A stretch of 55,993 nt of DNA from Tamlana sp. 2_MG-2023 (GCF_030548465.1 NZ_JAUOSF010000013.1:1-55993); one strand, 5' to 3'. Shown: positions 46,195 through 55,075, counted from the first letter of the stretch. Translations and numbers: made by a program. The notes: generated by a model not told the origin, from the letters alone.

Positions 46195-46638
46195 TTATCT
46201 AAGACCATAAACAGTAACATCTGCTTTTCCATTTAATATGCCTTTGGTATCGTACCAAAACTCAATACTTCTTAACTTACGCTTACCTCCTCTTAAATCA
46301 ATAATACGACTTTCTCCATTTTTAGGGATTGAAAAACGTGTTTCTATTTTTTCAGGTGCACCACCACCATCATATGTCACAACCATTCGTTGTATGTTTA
46401 ACGGTGAATCCCTTACTTTAAATTTAAGTTTTCGATAATAATCATAAGGGCCTGGAACATTTATTTTATCATGATCGGCAGCATGATTTGCGTGAGTGGT
46501 TCCAAGGTTCACCCATTTACCCACACTTTGATTGTGGTTAGTGGTATGTACTCTTGTTCTGTATTGCGCGGTCGCAAATTGAAAGCAAAAGAGCATTGCT
46601 ATTAGTGTCGTAAATAAATAAAGGGATTTTTTTCTCAT
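46195..46638 (-). CDS. Exported DUF2541-like protein
   Basis: 147 residues with a signal peptide (MRKKSLYLFTTLIAMLFCFQFATAQ) and one compact beta domain: GKWVNLGTTHANHAADHDKINV, YDYYRKLKFKVRDSPLNIQRMVVTYDGGG, IPKNGESRIIDLRGGKRKLRSIEFWYDT, ADVTVYGLR. This strand pattern (WxxLG, DxDxI, then LRSIEFWY) resembles the DUF2541-type family of secreted proteins with unknown function. Single gene, ending at the strong shared terminator. Confidence 0.65.
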   Translation of the reverse strand: MRKKSLYLFTTLIAMLFCFQFATAQYRTRVHTTNHNQSVGKWVNLGTTHANHAADHDKINVPGPYDYYRKLKFKVRDSPLNIQRMVVTYDGGGAPEKIETRFSIPKNGESRIIDLRGGKRKLRSIEFWYDTKGILNGKADVTVYGLR

Positions 46639-46717
46639 GATGGTCTCATTTTTAATTAATTAACGTTCATTAAATATAAGAAATATTTAATGAAAGAGGT
46701 TAGTAAATGAGTCCTGT

Positions 46718-47467
46718 TTAGATGATCTTCTTTATAACACGTAATTTATGGGTATGCTCGTTTTTATCAACGTTATAAATTCCAGAATGGTCGAGTCTAT
46801 CAATACGCACCTTACCATGAGCGTGAATAATATAATTATCTTCCATGATGATACCTACATGAATAATAGAACCTTCACTATTATCAAAAAAGGCCAAATC
46901 CCCAGGTTCACTTTCTTCAATAAAGCTTAACGCTTCACCTTGAGTAGCCTGTTGAGACGCATCACGTAATAATTTATAACCATTGAGTTTATACACCATT
47001 TGGGTAAAACCAGAACAATCAATTCCAAAGGGTGTTTTTCCGCCCCACAGATAAGGAGAATTCAAATATAGAAATGCTGTTTGAATGATGTTAGACTTTT
47101 CTATTTGGTTTTGAATAGAACTCCCTTCATAAATATGATTTAAAAGTGAAAGGCCATTTAATGTTGAACCAATAGAAATAGGGAATATTTGCTGATTTTT
47201 ATCTTCAATAAATTCAACTAAATCTGTAGAAAGTTTGATTTTTTCAGAACTTATGGTTTTATAGTTTTCTTCGGAAATTTCTATGTATTGCTTATTATCT
47301 ATCCAGCCTTCATAGTTATCAAAAGCCAATCTGATCTTACTCCATTTTTTACGTTGTTCTATGATTTTAAAAATTTCACCATAAAGTACCTGTGAAACCA
47401 ATTCACTGGGATCTGTAGGTTCATTTCGTAGCGGAACAATGCTTAAGTGACAAATACCGTATTGCAT
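46718..47467 (-). CDS. NlpC/P60 family (C40) peptidase with SH3-like N-terminus
   Basis: 249 residues. N-terminal bacterial SH3-type region (~1-65; VSQVLYGEIFKIIEQRKKWSKIRL, DNYEGWIDNKQY), then the NlpC/P60 domain: catalytic Cys151 in FGIDCSGFTQMVYK, His203 in IIHVGIIM, third residue His215 in IIHAHGKV. These enzymes cut gamma-D-glutamyl-diaminopimelate links in peptidoglycan peptides, often in recycling. There is no obvious signal peptide, so a cytosolic recycling role (as for dipeptidyl-peptidase VI-type enzymes) is plausible. Nine bases behind the thiolase gene, so probably co-transcribed. Confidence 0.9.
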   Translation of the reverse strand: MQYGICHLSIVPLRNEPTDPSELVSQVLYGEIFKIIEQRKKWSKIRLAFDNYEGWIDNKQYIEISEENYKTISSEKIKLSTDLVEFIEDKNQQIFPISIGSTLNGLSLLNHIYEGSSIQNQIEKSNIIQTAFLYLNSPYLWGGKTPFGIDCSGFTQMVYKLNGYKLLRDASQQATQGEALSFIEESEPGDLAFFDNSEGSIIHVGIIMEDNYIIHAHGKVRIDRLDHSGIYNVDKNEHTHKLRVIKKII

Positions 47468-47476
47468 TAAATACTT

Positions 47477-48655
47477 TTAATTTCGTTCTATTACAATTGC
47501 AGATGCGCCACCACCACCATTACAAATAGCGGCTGCACCAATTTTTGCATTATTCTGTTCTAATATATTAAGTAATGTAATGATAATTCTAACTCCAGAA
47601 CAACCAAGTGGATGCCCTAAAGAAACCGCTCCGCCATTTACATTTACGTTTTTATCGGTTAGACCTAATAATTTCATGTTCGCTAAACCTACTACAGAAA
47701 AGGCTTCATTAAACTCAAAGAAATCTACATCATCTAAGGTTATTCCAGCTTTATTTAAAGCTTTTGGAAGTGCCTTTGCAGGAGCTGTTGTAAACCATTC
47801 AGGTTCTTGTGCAGCATCAGCATAGCTTTTGATAGTCGCTAGAGGTTTTAGGCCTAATTCATCTGCTTTTGCTCTACTCATTAAAACGATGGCTCCAGCA
47901 CCATCATTTATAGTTGAAGCGTTAGCTGCAGTTACCGTTCCTTCTCTTGTAAAAGCCGGACGTAATTGCGGAATCTTATCTATCTTAACATTAGTAAACT
48001 CTTCGTCTTTAGATACCATTATAGGTTCGCCGCGACGTTGAGGCACTTCTACAGGTATAACTTCATTCTTAAATTTACCGCTTTCCCAAGCTTTGTGAGA
48101 GCGTTTATAAGATTGTATAGCGTATGCGTCTTGGGCTTCTCTACTAAAATCATATTTGGATGCACAGGCATCTGCGCAAACTCCCATGGCATTCTGGTCA
48201 AAGGCATCAACCAATCCATCTTTTTGCATCCCATCAATAAGCGTTGAAGGGCCAAATTTAGTTCCAGTACGGGTGTATAAATAGTGCGGAATTAAACTCA
48301 TGTTTTCCATACCACCAGCAACAACAATCTTCGTGTCACCAAGTGCTATTGATTGTGCAGCCTGCATAACAGCTTTCATTCCAGAAGCACAAACTTTGTT
48401 TACTGTTGTGCAAGGTACCGTGTTAGGGATGCCTGCATAAATTGCCGCTTGTCTTGCTGGTGCTTGCCCAGTTCCAGCTTGAATAACATTTCCCATTAAA
48501 ACTTCGTCAACTAATTCAGGCTTTAAATTAATTTTGTTCAAAGCTCCTGTGATAGCAATAGCTCCTAATTTAGGTGCTGAAATGGTAGATAAACTCCCCA
48601 TAAAACTTCCAATTGGTGTTCTTGCGGCAGAAACTATAACGACTTCTTGTTCCAT
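47477..48655 (-). CDS. Acetyl-CoA C-acyltransferase (thiolase)
   Basis: 392 residues from the Met of MEQEVVIVSAARTPIGSF, the standard thiolase N-terminus; an upstream in-frame Met at 48694 would add 13 unconserved residues. Condenses two acetyl-CoA to acetoacetyl-CoA or, in beta-oxidation, cleaves 3-ketoacyl-CoA. Nucleophile Cys89 (VNKVCASGMKAV), His348 (GHPLGCSGVRI) and Cys378 (AAICNGGGGASAI) are present. The protein resembles biosynthetic acetyl-CoA acetyltransferases (AtoB/PhaA) in length and motifs; direction of use cannot be read from the sequence. Heads an operon with the NlpC/P60 gene. Confidence 0.93.
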   Translation of the reverse strand: MEQEVVIVSAARTPIGSFMGSLSTISAPKLGAIAITGALNKINLKPELVDEVLMGNVIQAGTGQAPARQAAIYAGIPNTVPCTTVNKVCASGMKAVMQAAQSIALGDTKIVVAGGMENMSLIPHYLYTRTGTKFGPSTLIDGMQKDGLVDAFDQNAMGVCADACASKYDFSREAQDAYAIQSYKRSHKAWESGKFKNEVIPVEVPQRRGEPIMVSKDEEFTNVKIDKIPQLRPAFTREGTVTAANASTINDGAGAIVLMSRAKADELGLKPLATIKSYADAAQEPEWFTTAPAKALPKALNKAGITLDDVDFFEFNEAFSVVGLANMKLLGLTDKNVNVNGGAVSLGHPLGCSGVRIIITLLNILEQNNAKIGAAAICNGGGGASAIVIERN

Positions 48656-48757
48656 GGATGAAATTATTAATTTAGGTACTTGCGAAAATAGCAATTTTTT
48701 AGCAGAATTTTGAATGATTCAGTTATTATAAAAAACGATAAAAGCTTATAAATTTAT

Positions 48758-48765
48758 TACATTTG
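48758..48765 (+). promoter_or_regulatory. Candidate -7 box upstream of the 7TM-HD gene
   Basis: TACATTTG, an exact TAnnTTTG match 98 bases before the ATG; no TTG partner found. Confidence 0.3.
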
Positions 48766-48863
48766 ATTCCTATAAGCCACATTCAGATTTGAAATTTGAT
48801 GTTTAACGAAATGATTATATGGATACTACAGGTTCATATAAAATTAGGAATGCATAGCACTAT

Positions 48864-50918
48864 ATGAAAGACTTTATAAATAAATTATACCGAAATCATT
48901 CCCTTATTTATAAAGGACTATTATTCATTTTTACTACTTTTTTAATCGTGTATTTATTTCCTAAAAGTGGAAAATTTAAATACAATTTTGAAAAAGGAAA
49001 ACCTTGGCAATCAGAGAATTTATATGCTCCTTTTGATTTTGCGATAAGAAAAACAGAGGCTGAAATTTCTGAAGAAAAAAAGATAATCAAGGAACATTCT
49101 ATATTGTATTTTGATCTTAATGATTCCATTGAAAAAAGTGTGATAGACACTTATCTTACTGAATTTGAAGTTAGATTGGTTGATTCATTAAACAGGTTTG
49201 AAGCTAAAAAATTATTGCAAGCGGGTGAAACCATTATTTCTGAACTTTATGAGTATGGGGTATTAGATGAAAATTATGATTATGCTGAAGGTCAGGCTAT
49301 TGCTATTTTGGATGGTAGAGAGAAAATTCAAGATGGTTTTTATTCTAACTTGGTTGGTCAAAATGACATTACTCCAATTATAAATAAAGTATTAAACAAA
49401 AACGATTTATCTGAGTTTAAAACAGAGTTTGTAGCATTGTTTTTTGATATTGTTCATCCTAATCTTAAGTTTAATAAAGTATTTACCGATAAGGCGCTTC
49501 AAGGTGATTTAGAGAAAATTGCCTACATAAGAGGAAGTGTAGTAAAAGGAACCCTTATCGTTTCTAAAGGAGAGGTTGTAGAAGGAGGGAAATATCAAAT
49601 TTTAAAGTCTTTACAATCTGAATACGAATCTCAAGTTTGGAATGAAGCCAATTACAATTGGGTTTTATTTGCCTATACATTATTAGTAGCCTTAGCATTA
49701 TTGATGTTACTGTTGTTTTTAAGGAAATATAGAATGGAAGTTTTTGAGAATAATACTAAAGTAACTTTCATCTTCTTTAATATTTCATTAATCATTTTTA
49801 TAACAACATTAGTTGCTAATTATAATTCCAAGTACATTTATATTGTTCCGATTTGCATCTTACCTTTGATTTTTAAAGCTTTTTTCGATGCACGATTAGG
49901 TTTGTTTTCACATGTGCTTACAGTACTTCTAATTGGTTTTATTGTGCCGAATAGTTATGAGTATATGTTTCTTCAAATTATAGCAGGTATTGTTACCATT
50001 TTAACAGTTTCCGAATTGTATAAACGTGCCAATTTATTTATTTCAGTAGGACAAATTACCTTAATTTATATTATTGCCTATTTTGCATTTTTTGTGATTC
50101 ATGAAGGTAGTGTTGACGATTTAAAGTGGGAAACTTTTATTTGGTTTATTTTATGTGGGTTGGCAACGCTTTTTGTTCAGCCTTTGATTTATGCTTATGA
50201 AAAACTATTCGGACTCGTCTCAGATGTGTCGCTTTTAGAGTTGTCGGATACAAATTCAAAACTACTCAAGGAACTTGCGAATCAAGCTCCAGGAACTTTT
50301 CATCATTCTTTAAATGTGGCGAACTTAGCAGAATCTTCAGCAAATGAAATTGGAGCTAATGCGATGTTGGTTAGGGTAGGGGCTTTATATCATGATATAG
50401 GAAAAATGAAGCAGCCTACGTATTATACCGAGAATCAGTCTACAGGAATCAATCCACATGATGAATTATCATCAAAAGAAAGTGCAAGAATTATTACCGA
50501 TCATGTTATTAATGGAGTAGAAATAGCTCGAAAAAATAATCTTCCTGATCGTGTTATCGATTTTATTAGAACACATCACGGAACCAGTGTTGTTTATTAT
50601 TTCTATATGCAAGAAAAAAATGCATTTCCAGATATGAATATCGATAAGCTAGACTTTAGTTATCCTGGCCCTAAACCATTTAGTAAAGAAACGGCTATTT
50701 TAATGATGTGCGATAGTATCGAAGCAGCTTCTAAAAGTTTAAAAGAGCCAACATCCACAAAAATAGAAGCTTTTGTAGAAAATATTATAAATAAGCAAAT
50801 AGAGGAAGGTCAATTTCTTAATGCAAACATAACTTTTAAAGAAATAGAATCCATTAAAAAGGTGCTAAAACACAAGCTTGCAAATATTTACCATTTACGT
50901 ATAGAGTATCCGGAATAA
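48864..50918 (+). CDS. 7TM-HD family phosphodiesterase (PgpH-like)
   Basis: 684 residues. Order: one N-terminal helix (SLIYKGLLFIFTTFLIVYLF), a large extracytoplasmic 7TMR-HDED domain (~40-265), seven transmembrane helices (~270-460), and a cytosolic HD domain (~470-680; HHSLNVANLAES, His510-Asp511 of LYHDIGKMKQP, RTHHGTSVVYYFY). This is the arrangement of PgpH, which in Listeria hydrolyses cyclic di-AMP, and the metal ligands look intact. The physiological role in Bacteroidota is inferred from family membership only. Confidence 0.9.
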   Translation: MKDFINKLYRNHSLIYKGLLFIFTTFLIVYLFPKSGKFKYNFEKGKPWQSENLYAPFDFAIRKTEAEISEEKKIIKEHSILYFDLNDSIEKSVIDTYLTEFEVRLVDSLNRFEAKKLLQAGETIISELYEYGVLDENYDYAEGQAIAILDGREKIQDGFYSNLVGQNDITPIINKVLNKNDLSEFKTEFVALFFDIVHPNLKFNKVFTDKALQGDLEKIAYIRGSVVKGTLIVSKGEVVEGGKYQILKSLQSEYESQVWNEANYNWVLFAYTLLVALALLMLLLFLRKYRMEVFENNTKVTFIFFNISLIIFITTLVANYNSKYIYIVPICILPLIFKAFFDARLGLFSHVLTVLLIGFIVPNSYEYMFLQIIAGIVTILTVSELYKRANLFISVGQITLIYIIAYFAFFVIHEGSVDDLKWETFIWFILCGLATLFVQPLIYAYEKLFGLVSDVSLLELSDTNSKLLKELANQAPGTFHHSLNVANLAESSANEIGANAMLVRVGALYHDIGKMKQPTYYTENQSTGINPHDELSSKESARIITDHVINGVEIARKNNLPDRVIDFIRTHHGTSVVYYFYMQEKNAFPDMNIDKLDFSYPGPKPFSKETAILMMCDSIEAASKSLKEPTSTKIEAFVENIINKQIEEGQFLNANITFKEIESIKKVLKHKLANIYHLRIEYPE

Positions 50919-50944
50919 TTTTTTCAAAAAAGGGTGTAAAAAAG

Positions 50945-50975
50945 TTGTGAGATACGCTTCTTTAATATATTTTTG
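50945..50975 (+). promoter_or_regulatory. Promoter of the tRNA-Ser/tRNA-Pro unit
   Basis: TTG (50945-50947), 20 bases, TATTTTTG (50968-50975); the tRNA-Ser begins 37 bases after the box. Same spacing as the 25323 promoter. Confidence 0.75.
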
Positions 50976-51012
50976 CAACCGCAAATTATTGCAAGTTCTT
51001 ATTAAAATTTTA

Positions 51013-51096
51013 GGAGAGGTGCCAGAGTGGTAATGGAGCAGATTGCTAATCTGTCAACGCGTAAGTGTTGCCCGGGTTCGAGTCCCGGTCTCTCCG
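51013..51096 (+). tRNA. tRNA-Ser(GCT)
   Basis: Acceptor stem GGAGAGG (51013-51019) pairs with TCTCTCC (51089-51095), discriminator G at 51096. Anticodon GCT at 51045-51047 in the loop TTGCTAA, a long variable arm as in serine tRNAs, and T-arm CCGGGTTCGAGTCCCGG. CCA is not encoded. Decodes AGC/AGU. Confidence 0.95.
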
Positions 51097-51121
51097 CAAT
51101 ATTTTTTAGATAACCTATTAT

Positions 51122-51196
51122 CGGGGTGTAGCGTAGCCCGGTTATCGCGCCGCGTTTGGGACGCGGAGGTCGCAGGTTCGAATCCTGCCACCCCGA
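51122..51196 (+). tRNA. tRNA-Pro(TGG)
   Basis: Acceptor stem CGGGGTG (51122-51128) pairs with CACCCCG (51189-51195), discriminator A at 51196. Anticodon stem CCGCG/CGCGG with loop TTTGGGA gives anticodon TGG at 51157-51159. T-arm GCAGGTTCGAATCCTGC. CCA is not encoded. It follows the tRNA-Ser by 25 bases and should share its transcript. Confidence 0.95.
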
Positions 51197-51198
51197 CA

Positions 51199-51238
51199 AA
51201 AAAAACCTCATAGATCTTCTGATTTATGAGGTTTTTTG
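51199..51238 (+). terminator. Terminator of the tRNA unit
   Basis: A-tract + ACCTCATA (to 51211) pairs with TATGAGGT + T-tract (51225-51238), two bases after tRNA-Pro. Confidence 0.88.
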
Positions 51239-51438
51239 TTTTTTATTTCTACAAGTAATAGGTTATAATTTATTAAGTGTTTTAAAGTAGTAGCCTTACA
51301 TCAAGATTGGTTAGTTAATTTTTAAAGTTGCTTTTCAATTACTAATTAAATGTTAGATTGTTTTTTCATCTATTCAATGTAAGTGAATTCATATTATGAG
51401 CAATTAAAACTAATAAAACAGGAGTTAAACGATTTTTT

Positions 51439-51470
51439 TTGAAGTTATAATAGGTTCGTCTTTACATTTG
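51439..51470 (+). promoter_or_regulatory. Promoter of the orphan secreted-protein pair
   Basis: TTG (51439-51441), 21 bases, TACATTTG (51463-51470), 36 bases before the ATG at 51507. It overlaps the TTG codon that a longer reading of the frame would use as start, which argues for the later ATG. Confidence 0.65.
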
Positions 51471-51506
51471 AATATCCCCTCATTTATCGAACTTAATTTA
51501 TTAATT

Positions 51507-52385
51507 ATGAAGACTTCATTATTATTATCAGTCCTTGTATTCCTCTCAGTTTGTAGTTTATATTCTCAAGAAAAAGATTATAAATTTAACCGACTTAATA
51601 CAAGAAAACAAACATTAAAAGGGCAATCTACATCTGATATCTATGCTGTCTCTTATGTAAAAACAGAGGAGGTAATAAACCCAGAATACACCAAATTGAT
51701 TAGTGAATTAAACAATGTATTAGCCGATAGTATTTCTATAAACACAAAATACAAGAAGGCTTTTATTAAATTCACTGATATGTCTACAATTAAAAGTAAG
51801 GTCGTAGCATTTAATAGTTCAGCCGAACCTTTTGGTAATAAAGTGATACTTTTAAAAGAAGCCCAAATTCTTGCCTCAAAGCATAATATCAAAGAGCTTT
51901 TGTATTCAGACAATGATATCAATAAGGAAATGAAAGCTGGATTTTTACTTCTAAGGTTAAATATAAATGATTTGGAAGCCCATTTAAATAGAGTTTTAGA
52001 GAGACTGGATAATAATATTAAAACCCCAGAAGAACCAGTATATACTTCTACTGTTGCTTTAAGAAGGAAAATATCTAACACTAAAAAATTAAATAATGAT
52101 AATGACGCCAAAAAGACAAAAGGTTACATTTTACAGAATAGCATAGTACCTCCTGAAGACATTACAGGTGATTTTAGGTTTGTAAATAAATATTTTGTTT
52201 TGAAAATGCCAACTAATGGCCTCATAAAAAATCAATTAATAACGAAAAAAATGGTTTATAGGTTCGGCATAGCACGAAAAAAGTTATTCTCCAGTAATGA
52301 GAAAATGTTAATTCAAAATAAGAGAACTGAAGATATGTATTTGGTTGATAATAGTTTTTTAGATAACTTTTCTGTTAAAGGTTAA
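51507..52385 (+). CDS. Exported protein of unknown function (first of an orphan pair)
   Basis: 292 residues from the ATG that begins a signal peptide (MKTSLLLSVLVFLSVCSLYSQ). The rest is Lys/Asn-rich and mostly helical in the first two thirds (PEYTKLISELNNVLADSISIN; NINDLEAHLNRVLERLDNN), with a basic linker near residues 180-200 and a beta-like end (FVNKYFVLKMPTNGLIKNQ). I do not recognise a family. Its own promoter and the 35-base gap to the next gene suggest a two-gene operon. It lies between the tRNA pair and two insertion sequences, a setting typical of accessory DNA. Confidence 0.7.
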   Translation: MKTSLLLSVLVFLSVCSLYSQEKDYKFNRLNTRKQTLKGQSTSDIYAVSYVKTEEVINPEYTKLISELNNVLADSISINTKYKKAFIKFTDMSTIKSKVVAFNSSAEPFGNKVILLKEAQILASKHNIKELLYSDNDINKEMKAGFLLLRLNINDLEAHLNRVLERLDNNIKTPEEPVYTSTVALRRKISNTKKLNNDNDAKKTKGYILQNSIVPPEDITGDFRFVNKYFVLKMPTNGLIKNQLITKKMVYRFGIARKKLFSSNEKMLIQNKRTEDMYLVDNSFLDNFSVKG

Positions 52386-52420
52386 AAAGTTCTATTAGGT
52401 TTAATTAAAATAATTTTGGC

Positions 52421-53740
52421 ATGAAAAATTTTATTTCAATAATATATTTGCTAATAGTCGTTTCTGGGAGTCTTAGCGCTCAAGAGGAAAGAGGTATAAC
52501 GGGTGCAAATAACTGGCTAAATAACTGGACAGAATTTATGCCAAGTAGAGTTAATTACGGAGAGAAAGTTCAGATATTAACGGGTAACATTAGCGAAGAT
52601 ACAATACTGTATAAAAAACACACTTATTTGTTGTTAGGTAACGTATTTGTTATAAATAACGCCATTCTTAGTATTGAACCAGGAACTGTGATTATGGGAG
52701 ATTTTAAAACTAAAGCGACACTTACCATAACATTAGGAGCTGCTATAATAGCAGAAGGGACTTCATCCGATCCTATTGTTTTTACTTCAAATAATACAAG
52801 GAAAAAAGCTGGAGATTGGGGTGGTGTTATAATACTTGGAGATGGCTATACTAATAAATTAGGAAAAAGTTCTGTAACTTCTTTATACGCTAATATTAAA
52901 CCCTCAAACTATAAATACACAAATTTTGGTGGAGAAAATGTGAAAAAAAACTCTGGATTTATATCTTATGTAAGAATTGAATTTGCAGGAGGGGCATCTA
53001 ACAATTCAGGTTTTTCCAATGGGTTGTTATTAGCTGGGGTAGGTGCTAAAACAACAATAAATAATGTAATGGTTAGCTATTCAGCTGGCAATTCCTTTGG
53101 TGTTATTGGAGGAGAAATTAATATGAACCAAATGGTTTCGAACAAATCTAAAGGAAATGATTATGACTTTAAATATGGTGCAGTATGTAATATAAACAAC
53201 TCATTGGCTGTTCGTTCACCTTATATCTCATCAATTGGATCTAAATGTATGGCGGTTTCGTCTTATACAAATACTAATGAATTGGATGTTACGAAAAAAG
53301 GAACAGTGGTAGTAGCCAAAAACATGACGCTTTTAACAGATTCTGAAGACTTAGATTATGATATTAAGGCGGGTTTGATAAAGGAATCTATTTTCATTGG
53401 TAAGGATACTTATTTTAGTTTAGAAAGTAGTGTTGTTTCCGGTTTTAATAACGCCGTAGTAATTGACGAAAACATCAAAATTAATGCGACTAATCTATCT
53501 AAAATAAAGCTAAGAAACATATGTTTTAACAATTGTAGTGGGAATATTTTTTCGAATTTAAATAAAGGCAATACTGATTTGGAAATCAGGTATAAAAAGC
53601 CCATTTTTTTCAATGATTATTCTAAAATTAATCATTCAGAACTTTTTATAGATTTAAGTTCAAATAAAAAAGTAGACTATAGGTTGAGGACCCATAATAT
53701 GATAGCAATGAACAATGTTTCCGAACCAGCAAAAAATTAA
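52421..53740 (+). CDS. Exported beta-helix-like protein of unknown function
   Basis: 439 residues with a signal peptide (MKNFISIIYLLIVVSGSLSAQ). The body looks like a right-handed parallel beta-helix: stacked short strands and turns such as NAILSIEPGTVIMGDFKTKATLTITLG, DPIVFTSNN, KAGDWGGVIILGDG and FISYVRIEFAGGAS. The block GDWGGVIILG with IxPGTVI before it is shared by many secreted Bacteroidota beta-helix proteins. No T9SS sorting domain or catalytic residues are visible, and the C-terminus (NMIAMNNVSEPAKN) is plain. Probably co-transcribed with the preceding gene. Function unknown; surface or periplasmic location inferred. Confidence 0.72.
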   Translation: MKNFISIIYLLIVVSGSLSAQEERGITGANNWLNNWTEFMPSRVNYGEKVQILTGNISEDTILYKKHTYLLLGNVFVINNAILSIEPGTVIMGDFKTKATLTITLGAAIIAEGTSSDPIVFTSNNTRKKAGDWGGVIILGDGYTNKLGKSSVTSLYANIKPSNYKYTNFGGENVKKNSGFISYVRIEFAGGASNNSGFSNGLLLAGVGAKTTINNVMVSYSAGNSFGVIGGEINMNQMVSNKSKGNDYDFKYGAVCNINNSLAVRSPYISSIGSKCMAVSSYTNTNELDVTKKGTVVVAKNMTLLTDSEDLDYDIKAGLIKESIFIGKDTYFSLESSVVSGFNNAVVIDENIKINATNLSKIKLRNICFNNCSGNIFSNLNKGNTDLEIRYKKPIFFNDYSKINHSELFIDLSSNKKVDYRLRTHNMIAMNNVSEPAKN

Positions 53741-53894
53741 TATTTATAGGTTTTTGATAAATAACCAAAACTAAAATCACGTAATTTATTTCATCTTCCT
53801 GTACTTCGTCTTTTACAAGTGGATTGTGGAATTACTACATTAGACTAGACGCTAAGTTGAGAGAATTTGTTTTCTAGTTATTAATTTAGCAATT

Positions 53895-54209
53895 GTGAGA
53901 AGTAAACCGAAACATTACACATTAGAGTTTAAGCAAAAAGCAGTCGAATTAAGTTATGCCAAAGACAATGTAAAGCAAGTCTGTGAAGACTTAGGTATAT
54001 TTCCATCTGTGCTTTATCGTTGGCGTAAAGAGTTAAAAGATTACGGTAAAAATAGTTTTCCTGGTCGGGGTAAGCCTAAAATGACTGATGAAGAGAAAGA
54101 GATAGATCGTTTAAAAAAGGCTTTAAAAGAAGCAGAATTAGAGCGTGATATCTTAAAAAAGGCAGTTGGCATCTTCTCCGTGAGCGACAAGAAAAATACA
54201 GGTTTATAA
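53895..54209 (+). CDS. IS3-family transposase OrfA
   Basis: 104 residues, GTG start. Contains the IS3 OrfA helix-turn-helix (HYTLEFKQKAVELSYAKDNV, VCEDLGIFPSVLYRWRKEL) that recognises the element's ends, followed by a leucine-zipper-like helix (DEEKEIDRLKKALKEAELERDILKKAV). Near its 3' end the heptamer A-AAA-AAG (54155-54161), in frame as X-XXY-YYZ, is a classical -1 slippery site. Slippage there continues without a stop into OrfB and would give a 393-residue OrfAB transposase. Alone, OrfA usually acts as a regulator of transposition. Confidence 0.92.
   Translation: MRSKPKHYTLEFKQKAVELSYAKDNVKQVCEDLGIFPSVLYRWRKELKDYGKNSFPGRGKPKMTDEEKEIDRLKKALKEAELERDILKKAVGIFSVSDKKNTGL
54155..54161 (+). promoter_or_regulatory. 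Programmed -1 ribosomal frameshift site of the IS
   Basis: A AAA AAG in the OrfA frame; after slippage the next codons (GGC AGT TGG ...) stay open into OrfB at 54242 and on to 55075. OrfB lies in the -1 frame relative to OrfA, as required. Confidence 0.82.
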
Positions 54210-54241
54210 AACAACACCTATTAAAATTTCCTATTGAGGCG

Positions 54242-55075
54242 ATGTGCAAAGTATTAAAGGTAAGCAAAAGCGGTTATTATCATTGGTTACGATCAGGACC
54301 AAGTAAGTTGTGGATAGAAAACCAAAAGATAAACTCGCTTGTTAGAAGCATATTTGAGAAGAGTTTTCAAAGCTATGGTTCTCCAAGGATAAAATCAGAA
54401 TTGGAAGCATTAGGCTATAAGGTGTCTAAACCCAGAGTAGCCCGTATCATGAGAGCTAATTATTTGTTTGCTAAACGAAAACGTAAATTTAAAACAACCA
54501 CAGATAGTAACCATAATTATCCAATAGCTCCTAATTTACTTAACCGATGCTTTGATGTTAATCGAGAAAAACAAGTTTGGGTAAGTGACATCACTTATAT
54601 TCAAACCAAACAAGGTTGGCTGTATCTTACGGTTATTATCGATTTACCTAATAGAAAAGTGGTTGGGTGGTCTTTAAGTAAAGATCTTACTACAGATAAC
54701 ACTATTGTAAGAGCTTGGAGCATGGCTATTAAAAACACAACCTTGCAAGAACCTCTAATTTTTCATTCTGATAGAGGTGTACAATATGCAAGCCAAAGGT
54801 TTACCTCTATTATTAAAAGTTATGAAGGGTTAGTCATGCAATCTATGAGTCGCAAAGGAAACTGTTGGGATAACGCTGTAGCAGAATCCTTTTTTAAATC
54901 ATTAAAAGTAGAATGGGTATATAGACACAATTATAAACTAAGTTCTGAAGCCGAATTATCTATCTTTGAATGGATAGAAACATGGTACAATAATAAACGA
55001 AGGCATTCCTTATTAGGAAACAGAAGCATTAGAGAATTTGAAATAGATACGTATAATCATGAACTAGCAGCATAG
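54242..55075 (+). CDS. IS3-family transposase OrfB (DDE integrase core)
   Basis: 277 residues as an independent frame, but in life probably made as the C-terminal part of OrfAB by frameshift at 54161. N-terminal HTH_21 region (VLKVSKSGYYHWLR; YGSPRIKSELEALGYKVSKPRVARIMR) followed by the rve integrase core with the DDE triad: first Asp in WVSDITYIQ, second in IFHSDRGVQYAS, Glu in WDNAVAESFFKSLKVEW. The end EWIETWYNNKRRHSLLGNRS is the usual IS3 finish. No internal stop or frameshift, so it should be functional. Confidence 0.93.
   Translation: MCKVLKVSKSGYYHWLRSGPSKLWIENQKINSLVRSIFEKSFQSYGSPRIKSELEALGYKVSKPRVARIMRANYLFAKRKRKFKTTTDSNHNYPIAPNLLNRCFDVNREKQVWVSDITYIQTKQGWLYLTVIIDLPNRKVVGWSLSKDLTTDNTIVRAWSMAIKNTTLQEPLIFHSDRGVQYASQRFTSIIKSYEGLVMQSMSRKGNCWDNAVAESFFKSLKVEWVYRHNYKLSSEAELSIFEWIETWYNNKRRHSLLGNRSIREFEIDTYNHELAA

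Noticed and set aside
48656-48694. Thirteen-codon upstream extension of the thiolase
   Set aside because: Thiolases start at EVVIVSAARTPIG; the extra residues are not family-like.
51122-51196. tRNA-Pro as an attachment site with a direct repeat further right
   Set aside because: I looked for a second copy of the tRNA 3' end to 55993 and saw none; it may lie outside the window.
51002-51211. Minus-strand 69-codon frame across the tRNA genes (GWQDSNLRPPRPKRG...)
   Set aside because: It is the antisense of tRNA-Pro and tRNA-Ser; peptides of this kind are a well-known annotation artefact.
51468-51506. Longer N-terminus for the orphan secreted protein using a TTG start
   Set aside because: The TTG is part of the TACATTTG promoter box, and the later ATG begins a clean signal peptide.
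52411-52418. TAATTTTG as promoter of the beta-helix-like gene
   Set aside because: It ends two bases before the ATG, so transcription would start after the start codon; the gene more likely shares the 51439 promoter.
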